From Shewanella sp. Isolate13 (GTDB lineage Bacteria > Pseudomonadota > Gammaproteobacteria > Enterobacterales > Shewanellaceae), in NCBI RefSeq assembly GCF_022398325.1, contig NZ_JAKEVD010000024.1, positions 1-64,000 of the forward strand: DNA of 64,000 nt. The letters are read 5' to 3'. The position numbers and the translations under genes were made by a program. A model generated the notes under the pieces. That model was not told the origin of the DNA. It ran no database searches and worked only from the letters and a program-made list of their open reading frames with translations. Numbering within the stretch: the stretch's first letter is position 1; each line of letters starts with the position of its first letter. Below, in pieces: positions 57,110 to 64,000 of the stretch.

Positions 57110-57508
57110 TCATTTTGAGATTGCTTCAAATACCTCTGGACTCACTCTTCCTAGGTGCGTATGACGGCGATGGCGATTATAAAACAATTCAATGTAATCG
57201 AAGGCATTGCTACGCGCCAGTTCACGAGTTTTATAGATCCGCTTTTAAACTCTTTCTTTAAGCAGCTAAAAAGTGATTAGGCCACGGCGTTATTCCAGCT
57301 GTCACTACGACGACTCATGCATGCCGCTGACAAAACTTTTGCCAGTCACCACTGGCTTACTGTGAGCCTTGGTCTGAGTGTATTAATATATTTTCAGTTG
57401 GTCTGCGACGCCATATGGCCATCAATAATGCATCCAGCACGATCTACTTGGCAAGTGTTGGTTTCATCGACCAGCCAATTACTTTTCGAGAATATCACCG
57501 CCAAATAA
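57110..57508 (-). pseudogene. IS3-family OrfB remnant at the transposon left end
   Basis: Read on the minus strand: SRKVIGWSMKPTLAK, then IVLDALLMAIWRRRPTE, ILIHSDQGSQ, WNNAVA, and finally IYKTRELARSNAFDYIELFYNRHRRHTH with VSPEVFEAIS and a stop at 57110-57112. These are successive blocks of an IS3 OrfB integrase core. Internal stops and frameshifts have inactivated it. It differs from the intact IS3 at 36188-37422. Confidence 0.8.
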
Positions 57509-57571
57509 AGTCAACCTTGGCAGGCCTGATGTGAGTAAGCACAAATAGTTGTTCTACATACTCATTGATAA

Positions 57572-57706
57572 TGATCAAACTTTATTGTTGTTTATTTGTT
57601 ATTGTTTGGGTGGCTTTCCTTTTAAAAGATCAAAGTTTATTGTTTTTTGCTTAAAAAATATCCTTTTTAAAGGCAATTATTGATCTAACTATATTGTCCA
57701 TCGACA
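57572..57706 (-). repeat. Tn7-like left end with three spaced TnsB-type sites
   Basis: On the minus strand, reading inward from TGTCGATGG at 57706, the sites are ACAATATAGTTAGATCA (57697-57681), ACAATAAACTTTGATCT (57643-57627) and ACAATAAAGTTTGATCA (57588-57572). The last is identical to the outermost right-end site. Spacing is 54 and 55 bp. Wide spacing at one end and tight phasing at the other reproduces the asymmetry of Tn7 ends. Confidence 0.92.
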
Positions 57707-57711
57707 AGTTT
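57707..57711. repeat. Target-site duplication, right copy (AGTTT)
   Basis: AGTTT directly follows the transposon end ...CGACA and equals 23742-23746. Confidence 0.9.
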
Positions 57712-57739
57712 AAAAAACCTCCCTAGTGGAGGTTTTTTT
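57712..57739 (+). terminator. Original glmS terminator, displaced by the transposon
   Basis: AAAACCTCC / GGAGGTTTT with a 5-nt loop, an A-run before and T7 after. Removing the transposon and one AGTTT would place it about 25 bp after the glmS stop, so it is the ancestral glmS terminator, now 34 kb away. Confidence 0.9.
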
Positions 57740-57841
57740 GTATTAGTGCTTTATCTCTTCTTACCTATCCCCCTAAGGGGGGATGCCGCTGTTGTTGGGT
57801 TACCGCATGCTAACTGTAGGCCAGTATCAAGGAGAGAAATA

Positions 57842-59410
57842 ATGAAAAATTTAATCAGGCTTAGCGTATCGGCCTTGGCAGTGAGTAGCATATTAGTGCT
57901 TGCTGCCTGTGGTAGCGATAGTGATGACTCCCCCACACCGACTCCTGAACCTCAACCAAAGGTATTAACAGGGATATTTTCTGATAGCCCTGTGGCGGGG
58001 ATCGGATATGAGACCACTGATCACAGTGGGGTGACCGACGCTCAAGGACAGTTTAGTTATAACGAAGGTGAATCTGTAGAGTTCTATATAGGTGCAACAC
58101 GTTTTCCGAGCGTCGCAGGTCAGGATGAGGTAACTCCGATGGATCTGTATCAAACGGATACGGCTGCTCATACTGGGGTGATCAACACCTTACGTTTACT
58201 GCAGTCGCTCGATACCGACAATGATCCGGACACGGGAATTCAATTAGCAGAAGATATTCATGAAGTCTTAGCAGGCCATGAGGTGGATCCGACAGCCGAT
58301 AACTTTGATGAGCAGGCACAAGAAGCGTTGGTTGCATCGGGGTTAACAGCCGAGGATCTCGTCGATACCGATGAGGCGCTTGCTCACTTTGGTCAGAGTC
58401 GAGGCTATCAATTGACTGACTTAACTGGGCAATGGCATTCGGTGTTCTTTACCATCCCTGTTGCCGGAACATACTCCGCCGATGCCTTTAATTATGTGGT
58501 CGAGGAGTGGATCATAGATGCTGCGGGCAATGTCACCATGGAAGCTAAGGTTAAGAGTTATGGTGAGCTAGATACCGATACCTACGAAGTCGAGCTCAGT
58601 GATAGTGGGATGTTGATTTTTCCAGATATTGAAAACCTCGATATGGGCTTGAGCAGCAATAAAGATAAGATAGCTAACTACTTTAGTGAAGATGGTGAGC
58701 AGGAGCTTGGCTTGGCTATTAAACTAGCAGGAGATCAGCAACTGAGTAATCTCCAAGGCCAATGGTGGGGAACAGGCATTGAAACCCCTGTCAGCGCCAA
58801 CTTTAATCAGAACGAGTTTGGTGTTTGGATCGATAAGGTCGTGATTGATGACCAAGGTAAGGCTGATATTACAGAGCTGACTTTAGGTAATCAGCAAGCG
58901 AGTGGTGAAGTCGAGACCGTTCAGTTTGCGATGGATGAGATGGGCAAGATCACCATAGAGGACGACGATGAAGTTGCCGTGACTTATCTGTCTCGCGGAA
59001 AAGATCTCATCTTACGTCATAGCCATAAAGATACACGGCAGAATATGTCGGTACTGCTGAAGGCAAACACCTCTCCCGCACTTGCCGACTTAGAGGGGCG
59101 TTGGCGCCTGTATAATTTACAGATGCCCGATGATGGCAGTATGAACCCTGACGGCTTTGGTTACTGGATCGTAGAGTTGGAGTTTGATGCTGATGGTCTT
59201 GCCGCTTGGAGTCATGTGGCGACCTCAGAAGATGAGGTGCTAACTGAGCAATCTATGCAGATGAGTCTAGTCGATGGCCTATTTGTTGGTGAAGAGGATA
59301 AGTGGGCGATGAACCAAGACAAAGACATCATGGTCGTGGTTTCACAATGGGCCGAGGGGGAAAGTGAGTTTTCTGCCTATGCCATTGCCATTAAACAAGT
59401 TAAACCATAA
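57842..59410 (+). CDS. Lipoprotein with three related C-terminal modules
   Basis: The signal peptide ends in the lipobox LAAC (VLAACGSDSDDS) and is followed by a Pro/Thr-rich spacer. The next 60 residues (GIFSDSPVAGIGYETTDHSGVTDAQGQFSYNEGE) form a carboxypeptidase-regulatory-like beta-fold common in marine lipoproteins. Three modules of about 110-120 residues follow, each starting LxxLxGxW (LTDLTGQWHS, LSNLQGQWWG, LADLEGRWRL) and continuing with a P...F.YWI pattern. AAGGAGAGAAATA precedes ATG 57842, giving 522 aa; the frame is open further upstream without a good site. The function is unknown; a surface-exposed role is likely. Confidence 0.75.
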   Translation: MKNLIRLSVSALAVSSILVLAACGSDSDDSPTPTPEPQPKVLTGIFSDSPVAGIGYETTDHSGVTDAQGQFSYNEGESVEFYIGATRFPSVAGQDEVTPMDLYQTDTAAHTGVINTLRLLQSLDTDNDPDTGIQLAEDIHEVLAGHEVDPTADNFDEQAQEALVASGLTAEDLVDTDEALAHFGQSRGYQLTDLTGQWHSVFFTIPVAGTYSADAFNYVVEEWIIDAAGNVTMEAKVKSYGELDTDTYEVELSDSGMLIFPDIENLDMGLSSNKDKIANYFSEDGEQELGLAIKLAGDQQLSNLQGQWWGTGIETPVSANFNQNEFGVWIDKVVIDDQGKADITELTLGNQQASGEVETVQFAMDEMGKITIEDDDEVAVTYLSRGKDLILRHSHKDTRQNMSVLLKANTSPALADLEGRWRLYNLQMPDDGSMNPDGFGYWIVELEFDADGLAAWSHVATSEDEVLTEQSMQMSLVDGLFVGEEDKWAMNQDKDIMVVVSQWAEGESEFSAYAIAIKQVKP

Positions 59411-59433
59411 TGCATTTAAAGCTTAAATAGCGT

Positions 59434-59464
59434 AAAGCCTGCAGTTTTTTGCAGGCTTTTTACT
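59434..59464. terminator. Intrinsic terminator shared by convergent genes
   Basis: AAAGCCTGCA / TGCAGGCTTT with a T-rich loop and T5 tail, between the lipoprotein and the LuxR-type gene; A and T runs allow use in both directions. Confidence 0.85.
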
Positions 59465-59483
59465 ATTTTAGTTGCCGTGATTA

Positions 59484-60275
59484 TTAGCTATTAAAGCCAA
59501 TAGTTACGAGTAGTTGGTCATGACTGTAGCGCCACAAAAGTTGGTTTTGGTGTTTAGAGCCTGTTTTGTGTAGTACGCTTTTTATCTGACTCTTAACGGT
59601 TTCCTTGCTGACTCGACGTATGTCGGCGATATCGGAGCCGGAGTGACCACCCATTAATAGGCTTAACACCTGATATTCGGCTGGGGTGAGCTTTACTGGT
59701 TGCTGCTCGGTAGTGATGGGAAAGTGCTTTTGACAGCGGCACAGCGCTTTATCCTGCTCCATATCGGCTAACTGTTTAGCGTGAAAGGCGTTGACCCATG
59801 GCTGTATCGAGTGCCCTAGTTTCTCATGTAACCGCCGTGTGCCACGGTTAAATTCTTTATTGAGCTGGTGAGCGGTAAAAAACAGGTACAGGTGCTGACT
59901 TATCCCTAAAAGCAGACCTATGGTTGAGTGGTAATGCACATAAGGGAGAAGGCTTTCACACCAGTTATCATCTTGAATTCTAGCAGGGTCGACTAGGCTC
60001 TCCATTATTTGTGAACTATTGAGAAGACCTTTGCGAAGGTAGGCGTTGAGGAAGATATCGTGTCGCCAATGTTGTTGATAAAACCGAATATCATTTTCAG
60101 ATATTTCAGGTGACCAGGTATGCTGCCGTTTTAAGCAAGTATCGATCACCGTGATGGTTATTGCATCGACCCTTAGCGCATCGGAAAGGTAACTAAAATC
60201 TTCTCCTTTAATCTCTCTGCGACTCATGGTCTCTATCAACTGATACTGCCAGTTAGAAAACCTTTCCCAGTTCAC
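59484..60275 (-). CDS. LuxR-type transcriptional regulator
   Basis: The C-terminal 65 residues are a LuxR/GerE helix-turn-helix: LTPAEYQVLSLLMGGHSGSDIADIRRVSKETVKSQIKSVLHKTGSKHQNQLL. The N-terminal 190 residues are rich in aromatic and His residues and do not match a receiver or autoinducer-binding domain I recognise. The length is 263 aa. It converges on the three-module lipoprotein gene. The signal and targets are unknown. Confidence 0.78.
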   Translation of the reverse strand: MNWERFSNWQYQLIETMSRREIKGEDFSYLSDALRVDAITITVIDTCLKRQHTWSPEISENDIRFYQQHWRHDIFLNAYLRKGLLNSSQIMESLVDPARIQDDNWCESLLPYVHYHSTIGLLLGISQHLYLFFTAHQLNKEFNRGTRRLHEKLGHSIQPWVNAFHAKQLADMEQDKALCRCQKHFPITTEQQPVKLTPAEYQVLSLLMGGHSGSDIADIRRVSKETVKSQIKSVLHKTGSKHQNQLLWRYSHDQLLVTIGFNS

Positions 60276-60613
60276 AAGCCCTCCGCTCTAATTCCGCTCA
60301 GATATTCCATTCTGTATTAACCTTAAGTTAACAAATGTAGCTGTTTAAGAATTGATGAAGATCATAAAACAGCTTAAGTCAACGGAAGGAGAGGAAATTA
60401 AATAAAAGAAATTATGTGATTGGCGGATTGGTTTTATCTAATTAGTTTTGTTAGGAGGTAGGGGAATAATTGGGTGATACAATCAAAGCCATTATTCGTA
60501 TTTAATTTAAATTATAAGAATATGAATATATTAAATAGGGGCCTTTTATAAAGCCCCTATAATTTAAATCATGTGATAGATAATAATATGTTTAAAGTAA
60601 GTTGCCTTATGGC
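60276..60613. terminator. Intergenic region with the guaC terminator
   Basis: TAGGGGC / GCCCCTA (60536-60559) forms a 7-bp stem downstream of guaC on the minus strand, followed by an AT-rich but interrupted tail; it is the likely guaC terminator. The rest of the 338-bp gap is AT-rich and shows no gene; the promoter of the LuxR-type gene must lie near 60276-60400. Confidence 0.6.
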
Positions 60614-61657
60614 TTACTCTTTACCGTAAACGTTATTTTCTTGTTCCTGGACTCGGATGAAGGTTGTACGCTTAGTCAGCTCTTTTAGAGACGCAGCACC
60701 AACATAGGTACAAGTTGAGCGCACGCCGCCCATGATGTCTGAAATCGTGCCATCTACGCTGCCCCTGAATGGCAGCAATACAGTTTTGCCTTCTGCTGCG
60801 CGGTATTTTGCTACGCCGCCAGAGTGCTTATCCATGGCCGATTGTGACGACATGCCATAGAACTTAACCATTTTCTTACCGTCTTGCTCAACGACTTCTC
60901 CGCCGCTCTCTTCGTGGCCAGCTAACATACCGCCAAGCATAACGAAGTCAGCACCACCGCCGAAGGCTTTAGCAACATCACCGGCACAACTACAGCCACC
61001 GTCACCGATGATCTGTCCACCTAAACCGTGCGCTGCATCGGCACATTCGATAATGGCTGAAAGTTGTGGATAGCCAACACCAGTTTTAACACGTGTCGTA
61101 CATACAGAACCTGGGCCAATGCCGACCTTAACGATATCTGCACCAGCTATAATGAGCTCTTCGACCATATCACCCGTAACCACGTTACCTGCACTGATGA
61201 CTTTCATTGGGTGTGCTTGTCTTACTTTACGCACGTAATCAACGAGGTGTTCAGAGTAGCCGTTAGCGATATCGATACAGATGAAGGTAAGGTCTTCAGA
61301 CATCGATAGAATTTCACTAAGTTTGATAAAGTCTGCATCAGAGGTGCCGCTAGAAACCATAACGTGTTTCAATACATCTGCAGTTTGGTTTGCTACAAAT
61401 TCGCTCCACTGCCCGACACTGTAATGCTTATGAACAGCAGTCATTACATTGTGCTCGGCTAGGCTAGCAGCCATTTCAAAGCTAGCTACAGAATCCATGT
61501 TGGCAGCAATAATTGGCACTCCAGACCAAGTCTTGCCACTATGCTTAAAAGTAAATTGACGGTTTAAGTCTACTTGAGAACGGCTCTTCAACGTTGAACG
61601 CTTAGGTCGGATAAGAACATCTTTAAAACCTAATTTTAGATCTTGTTCAATACGCAT
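60614..61657 (-). CDS. guaC: GMP reductase GuaC
   Basis: GuaC reduces GMP to IMP with NADPH, linking guanine and adenine nucleotide pools. The IMPDH/GMPR barrel is clear: [57 protein letters not shown] with the catalytic Cys, [27 protein letters not shown] and [10 protein letters not shown]. No CBS domains, so GuaC rather than GuaB; 347 aa as in E. coli. An AAGGAATAAACT site precedes ATG. The leader contains three hairpins (see findings). Confidence 0.96.
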   Translation of the reverse strand: MRIEQDLKLGFKDVLIRPKRSTLKSRSQVDLNRQFTFKHSGKTWSGVPIIAANMDSVASFEMAASLAEHNVMTAVHKHYSVGQWSEFVANQTADVLKHVMVSSGTSDADFIKLSEILSMSEDLTFICIDIANGYSEHLVDYVRKVRQAHPMKVISAGNVVTGDMVEELIIAGADIVKVGIGPGSVCTTRVKTGVGYPQLSAIIECADAAHGLGGQIIGDGGCSCAGDVAKAFGGGADFVMLGGMLAGHEESGGEVVEQDGKKMVKFYGMSSQSAMDKHSGGVAKYRAAEGKTVLLPFRGSVDGTISDIMGGVRSTCTYVGAASLKELTKRTTFIRVQEQENNVYGKE

Positions 61658-61673
61658 AGTTTATTCCTTACAT

Positions 61674-61719
61674 GGATTTTGCGCGCAGCAAAACCGCCGA
61701 TAAAAAGTAGTTTTATCGG
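61674..61719 (-). promoter_or_regulatory. Two tandem hairpins in the guaC leader
   Basis: On the guaC strand, CCGATAAAA / TTTTTATCGG-type pairing (61719-61697) is followed by GGTTTTGC / GCAAAATCC (61695-61674), ending about 17 nt before the ATG and close to the ribosome-binding site. They are well-formed stems with no known riboswitch match. Confidence 0.45.
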
Positions 61720-61753
61720 ATATTAAATTAATTCCTGAGTTTATTTCAGGCAC

Positions 61754-61798
61754 AAAAAAACCGGAACGTTTGTGGACGCTCCGGTTTTAGGCATTATA
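61754..61798 (-). promoter_or_regulatory. Promoter abutting a terminator-like hairpin upstream of guaC
   Basis: On the minus strand, a -10 TATAAT (61798-61793) with a fair -35 TTGCTA 16 bp upstream would start transcription near 61786. That is the first base of a hairpin (AAAACCGGAGCGT / ACGTTCCGGTTTT, 61788-61757, one mismatch) followed by T7. Either it terminates the small gene at 61961 and overlaps a guaC promoter, or it is an early attenuator of guaC. Confidence 0.5.
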
Positions 61799-61960
61799 GG
61801 AACAGATTTATTATTAGCAAGTTCTCAAATTAAAACTATCATTTCTGAAAAACGGAAGGTTATTATTTTGTTGATACCTACCTGCGTCTTTGTTTTTATT
61901 TCACTGTGAGTGGTTAACCAAGGTGCATAGCGTAAAACCCTGATATTAACTAGTTAAGGC

Positions 61961-62236
61961 TTACTTATCTTTTGCGCCTTTCTCTTTAAACTCTTTCATA
62001 TCGAAATTATCTAGTAATAATAAGGTGTCAGCTATAGCCGATTTGAGTTTCGCCGCAGGTGGGTAGGTTGGTTTCTTCGTTTGCTTCAGAGATTCTCTGC
62101 GAGTGACAAACTCCAGCATTGTCTCAAGGTTTTCGGGACAGTTTATATCGAGAGCGGGGAGCTTTTTGCTGGATGCGTTGTTATAGATTTCAAACTCTCT
62201 TTGCAGGCATTCTTGAGCTTCTCTTATTCTTTCCAT
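61961..62236 (-). CDS. Small hypothetical protein
   Basis: The 91-aa product is charged and mostly helical (MERIREAQECLQREFEIYNN ... SAIADTLLLLDNFDMKEFKEKGAKDK), with no signal peptide or membrane segment. I do not recognise a family. It lies between pstB and guaC on the same strand, 176 bp past the pstB stop and beyond its terminator. Confidence 0.55.
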   Translation of the reverse strand: MERIREAQECLQREFEIYNNASSKKLPALDINCPENLETMLEFVTRRESLKQTKKPTYPPAAKLKSAIADTLLLLDNFDMKEFKEKGAKDK

Positions 62237-62373
62237 GTATAAGGGTCTCTTTAATCAATTCAGCAATAACCCCGAAGCTATCTTAATAATCTAGTTTAAA
62301 CAAGCCTGTAGGCTAAAGTCAGTATTTTAGCTGGGAGACTATCGGTTATCTCGCCCTTATGTACTATATGGAA

Positions 62374-62406
62374 AGAAAAAACGCTCACTATTTATAGTGA
62401 GCGTTA
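62374..62406 (-). terminator. Intrinsic terminator of the pst operon
   Basis: AACGCTCACTA / TAGTGAGCGTT (62380-62405) with a 4-nt loop, followed on the minus strand by a U-rich tail (plus-strand A-run at 62375). It lies just past the pstB stop. Confidence 0.9.
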
Positions 62407-62412
62407 TCTGAC

Positions 62413-63162
62413 TTAACCAAACTGACCGCTGACATAGCCATGAGTTCGCTGATCACGTGGTTGATTGAATACCTGGGTGGTTTCTCCGTGCTCTACTAAC
62501 TCTCCCATCCAGAAGAAGGCGGTCTTGTCTGAGATCCGCTTGGCCTGATTCATCGAATGAGTGACGATGACAATGGTGAACTGTTTGCGTAGTTCATCCA
62601 TTAACTCCTCGATTTTGTGGGTCGCAATCGGGTCGAGTGCGCTGGTGGGCTCATCCATTAAAATGACTTCAGGCTTCATTGCGATGGTGCGAGCAATACA
62701 TAAACGCTGTTGCTGTCCGCCAGATAAGCCAAATGCTGGCGTATTCAGTCTGTCTTTTACTTCATCCCACAGGGCTGCGCTGCGCAGCGATTCCTCTACG
62801 GTATCATCGAGCACTTGCTTGTCTTTAATCCCCTGAGCTCTGAGCCCAAAGGCAACGTTCTCATAGATACTCATTGGGAAAGGGTTAGGCTTTTGAAACA
62901 CCATACCCACACGCATTCTTAGGTGTTTTACATCAACATCTTGATAGATATTGTTGCCTTCAAACATCACATCACCATCTATCTTCACACCAGCCACTAA
63001 GTCATTCATACGGTTTAGTGTGCGCAGCAGGGTTGATTTACCACAGCCTGAAGGGCCTATCAATGCGGTGACTTGGCGAGCTGGTATGGTTAATGAGATA
63101 TTCTTTAGCGCATGGTTGTCGCCGTAAAATAGGTTTAAGTTGTTCACTTCTAGCTTATTCAT
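62413..63162 (-). CDS. pstB: Phosphate ABC transporter ATP-binding protein PstB
   Basis: PstB powers high-affinity phosphate uptake through PstA/PstC. Walker [10 protein letters not shown], the Q-loop [16 protein letters not shown], the signature [14 protein letters not shown], Walker [12 protein letters not shown] and the switch His ([11 protein letters not shown]) are intact. [12 protein letters not shown] is a PstB hallmark. The length is 249 aa. It follows pstA by 10 bp and is the last gene before a terminator; no phoU follows directly. Confidence 0.96.
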   Translation of the reverse strand: MNKLEVNNLNLFYGDNHALKNISLTIPARQVTALIGPSGCGKSTLLRTLNRMNDLVAGVKIDGDVMFEGNNIYQDVDVKHLRMRVGMVFQKPNPFPMSIYENVAFGLRAQGIKDKQVLDDTVEESLRSAALWDEVKDRLNTPAFGLSGGQQQRLCIARTIAMKPEVILMDEPTSALDPIATHKIEELMDELRKQFTIVIVTHSMNQAKRISDKTAFFWMGELVEHGETTQVFNQPRDQRTHGYVSGQFG

Positions 63163-63172
63163 GGAGATAACC

Positions 63173-64000
63173 TTACTTAGATGAGCGATTTAAACGTGAG
63201 GCAATCACTTTGGTTGCCAGGTTTAAGATAAGTACCAAGACAATCAACACTGTGGCGGTAGCATAGGCCTGATCCCACTCGTGTTGAGTAAAGAGTTCTT
63301 GAGTCAGTTTATAAAGGTGAACCGTTAAGGTTCGGCCAGACTCTAAGACTGATTCAGGTATTTGAGTCACCATGCCCGCAGTTAAAAATACCGGGGCTGA
63401 TTCACCTATGACTCTGCCCGTACTTAGGATGATTGAGGTAACGATACCCGGTAATGCGCTTGGAAGTACTAAGCGGCAGATTGTGTAAATTTTCGAGCTA
63501 CCCAGAGCATAGCCGCCCTCGCGATAACTCATAGGCACAGATAGTAGTGCTTCCTCTGTGGTACGGATGATCACAGGTAGTATCAGCATGGCTAATGTCA
63601 ACGCCCCCGAAAGAATTGAGAAGCCTAGCCCTAGGGTTGTGACGAAGAAAGTCATACCGAATAGACCGTAAACAATCGACGGAATACCTGCCAACGATTC
63701 AGTGCAGAAGCGGATGACCTTAACGACTTTACTCCCCGGCGCGGCATATTCGGTTAGGTAGATAGCCGTCATGATGCCAATAGGGGCGGCGAAGGCCAGT
63801 GATAGACCGACCATGTAGACGGTTGACACTATCATCGCCCAAATACCCGAGGCTTCACCGATACGTGTGTAGGCGCCAGTGATAAATTCCCAACTGACAT
63901 GATCTAGGCCATTGCTTAAGATGTGCCAAACCACCCAAAGTAAAAATAGTAGTGTTGTTGCCGCAGCGGCCCAAATGGCGGCCAACATCAGCTTATCTTG
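63173..64000 (-). CDS. pstA: Phosphate ABC transporter permease PstA (partial, 5' end outside window)
   Basis: The visible 271+ residues carry several membrane helices and the permease EAA-like loop [69 protein letters not shown] and [15 protein letters not shown] are typical of PstA. The frame is open to the window edge (…DKLM before MLAAIW), so the true start is beyond 64000 or at the edge. Confidence 0.9.
   Translation of the reverse strand, partial: QDKLMLAAIWAAAATTLLFLLWVVWHILSNGLDHVSWEFITGAYTRIGEASGIWAMIVSTVYMVGLSLAFAAPIGIMTAIYLTEYAAPGSKVVKVIRFCTESLAGIPSIVYGLFGMTFFVTTLGLGFSILSGALTLAMLILPVIIRTTEEALLSVPMSYREGGYALGSSKIYTICRLVLPSALPGIVTSIILSTGRVIGESAPVFLTAGMVTQIPESVLESGRTLTVHLYKLTQELFTQHEWDQAYATATVLIVLVLILNLATKVIASRLNRSSK

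Larger units (their letters stand above)
23747..57706 (+). mobile_element. Complete 33,960-bp Tn7-like transposon in attTn7
   Basis: Both ends read TGTCGNNGNACAATA inward (right end from 23747; left end on the minus strand from 57706) and are flanked by the duplication AGTTT. The element starts 25 bp past the glmS stop, the standard TnsD-directed position. It carries tnsA, tnsB, tnsC, tnsD and tnsE next to the glmS-proximal end, as in Tn7, and about 26 kb of cargo: an OmpA protein, an Ntn hydrolase, an adhesin-like cluster and a flavin/haem pair. Intact ends and a full transposition set suggest it could still be active. Confidence 0.95.

Noticed and set aside
57317..57508. 63-aa plus-strand ORF near the transposon left end
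   Set aside because: It is antisense to a recognisable IS3 OrfB remnant.

Overview
The window looks like the replication-origin region of a gammaproteobacterium, most probably a marine Shewanella. The order mioC - oriC - mnmG - rsmG - parA - parB - atpIBEFHAGDC - glmU - (TonB receptor, DeoR regulator) - glmS is that of a Shewanella-type origin region, and the proteins read as close relatives of their E. coli counterparts. Genus is an inference from gene order and protein similarity.

Region 1 (1-16165): a partly gene-free flank holding a parS-like site (504-519), an orphan type IV pilin-like protein, a LysE-family exporter and a nucleoside hydrolase. Then come mioC, an oriC of about 400 bp with DnaA boxes and 19 GATC sites, mnmG, rsmG, the parAB segregation genes and the complete nine-gene F1Fo ATP synthase operon, closed by a strong terminator.

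Region 2 (16166-23722): a CTAG-rich repeat spacer, a DsrE-family protein, glmU, a TonB-dependent receptor behind a Fur-box-like site, a DeoR-family regulator whose promoter lies inside a perfect 14-bp inverted repeat, and glmS.

Region 3 (23747-57706): a complete 33,960-bp Tn7-like transposon inserted 24 bp past the glmS stop codon. It has matching TGTCG ends, a 5-bp target duplication (AGTTT), three TnsB-type sites at each end, and a full tnsABCDE set beside the glmS-proximal end. The glmS terminator now lies on the far side, and a transposon-borne terminator-like hairpin before tnsA takes its place while burying the tnsA ribosome-binding site. Cargo includes an OmpA-family protein, a secreted Ntn (choloylglycine-type) hydrolase, a small lipoprotein, and an IS3 element that joins the remains of a HlyD-type secretion gene and a gene ending in an LPKTA sortase-like signal. 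The largest cargo is a four-gene cluster: winged-helix regulator, EAL c-di-GMP protein, OmpA-domain outer-membrane protein and a 3,890-residue lipoprotein with about 37 Ig-like repeats. It is followed by an XRE-type regulator of unknown role, and an ApbE flavin transferase next to a dihaem lipoprotein carrying a possible flavinylation motif. Decayed IS5, IS4 and IS3 pieces lie between cargo blocks.

Region 4 (57712-64000): the original glmS terminator, a lipoprotein with three C-terminal repeats, a LuxR-type regulator, guaC with a structured leader, a small unknown gene, pstB and a partial pstA.

The most interesting candidates are the regulator-EAL-OmpA-giant Ig cluster (with G8 tracts in two of its genes), the ApbE/dihaem pair and the tnsA leader hairpin.
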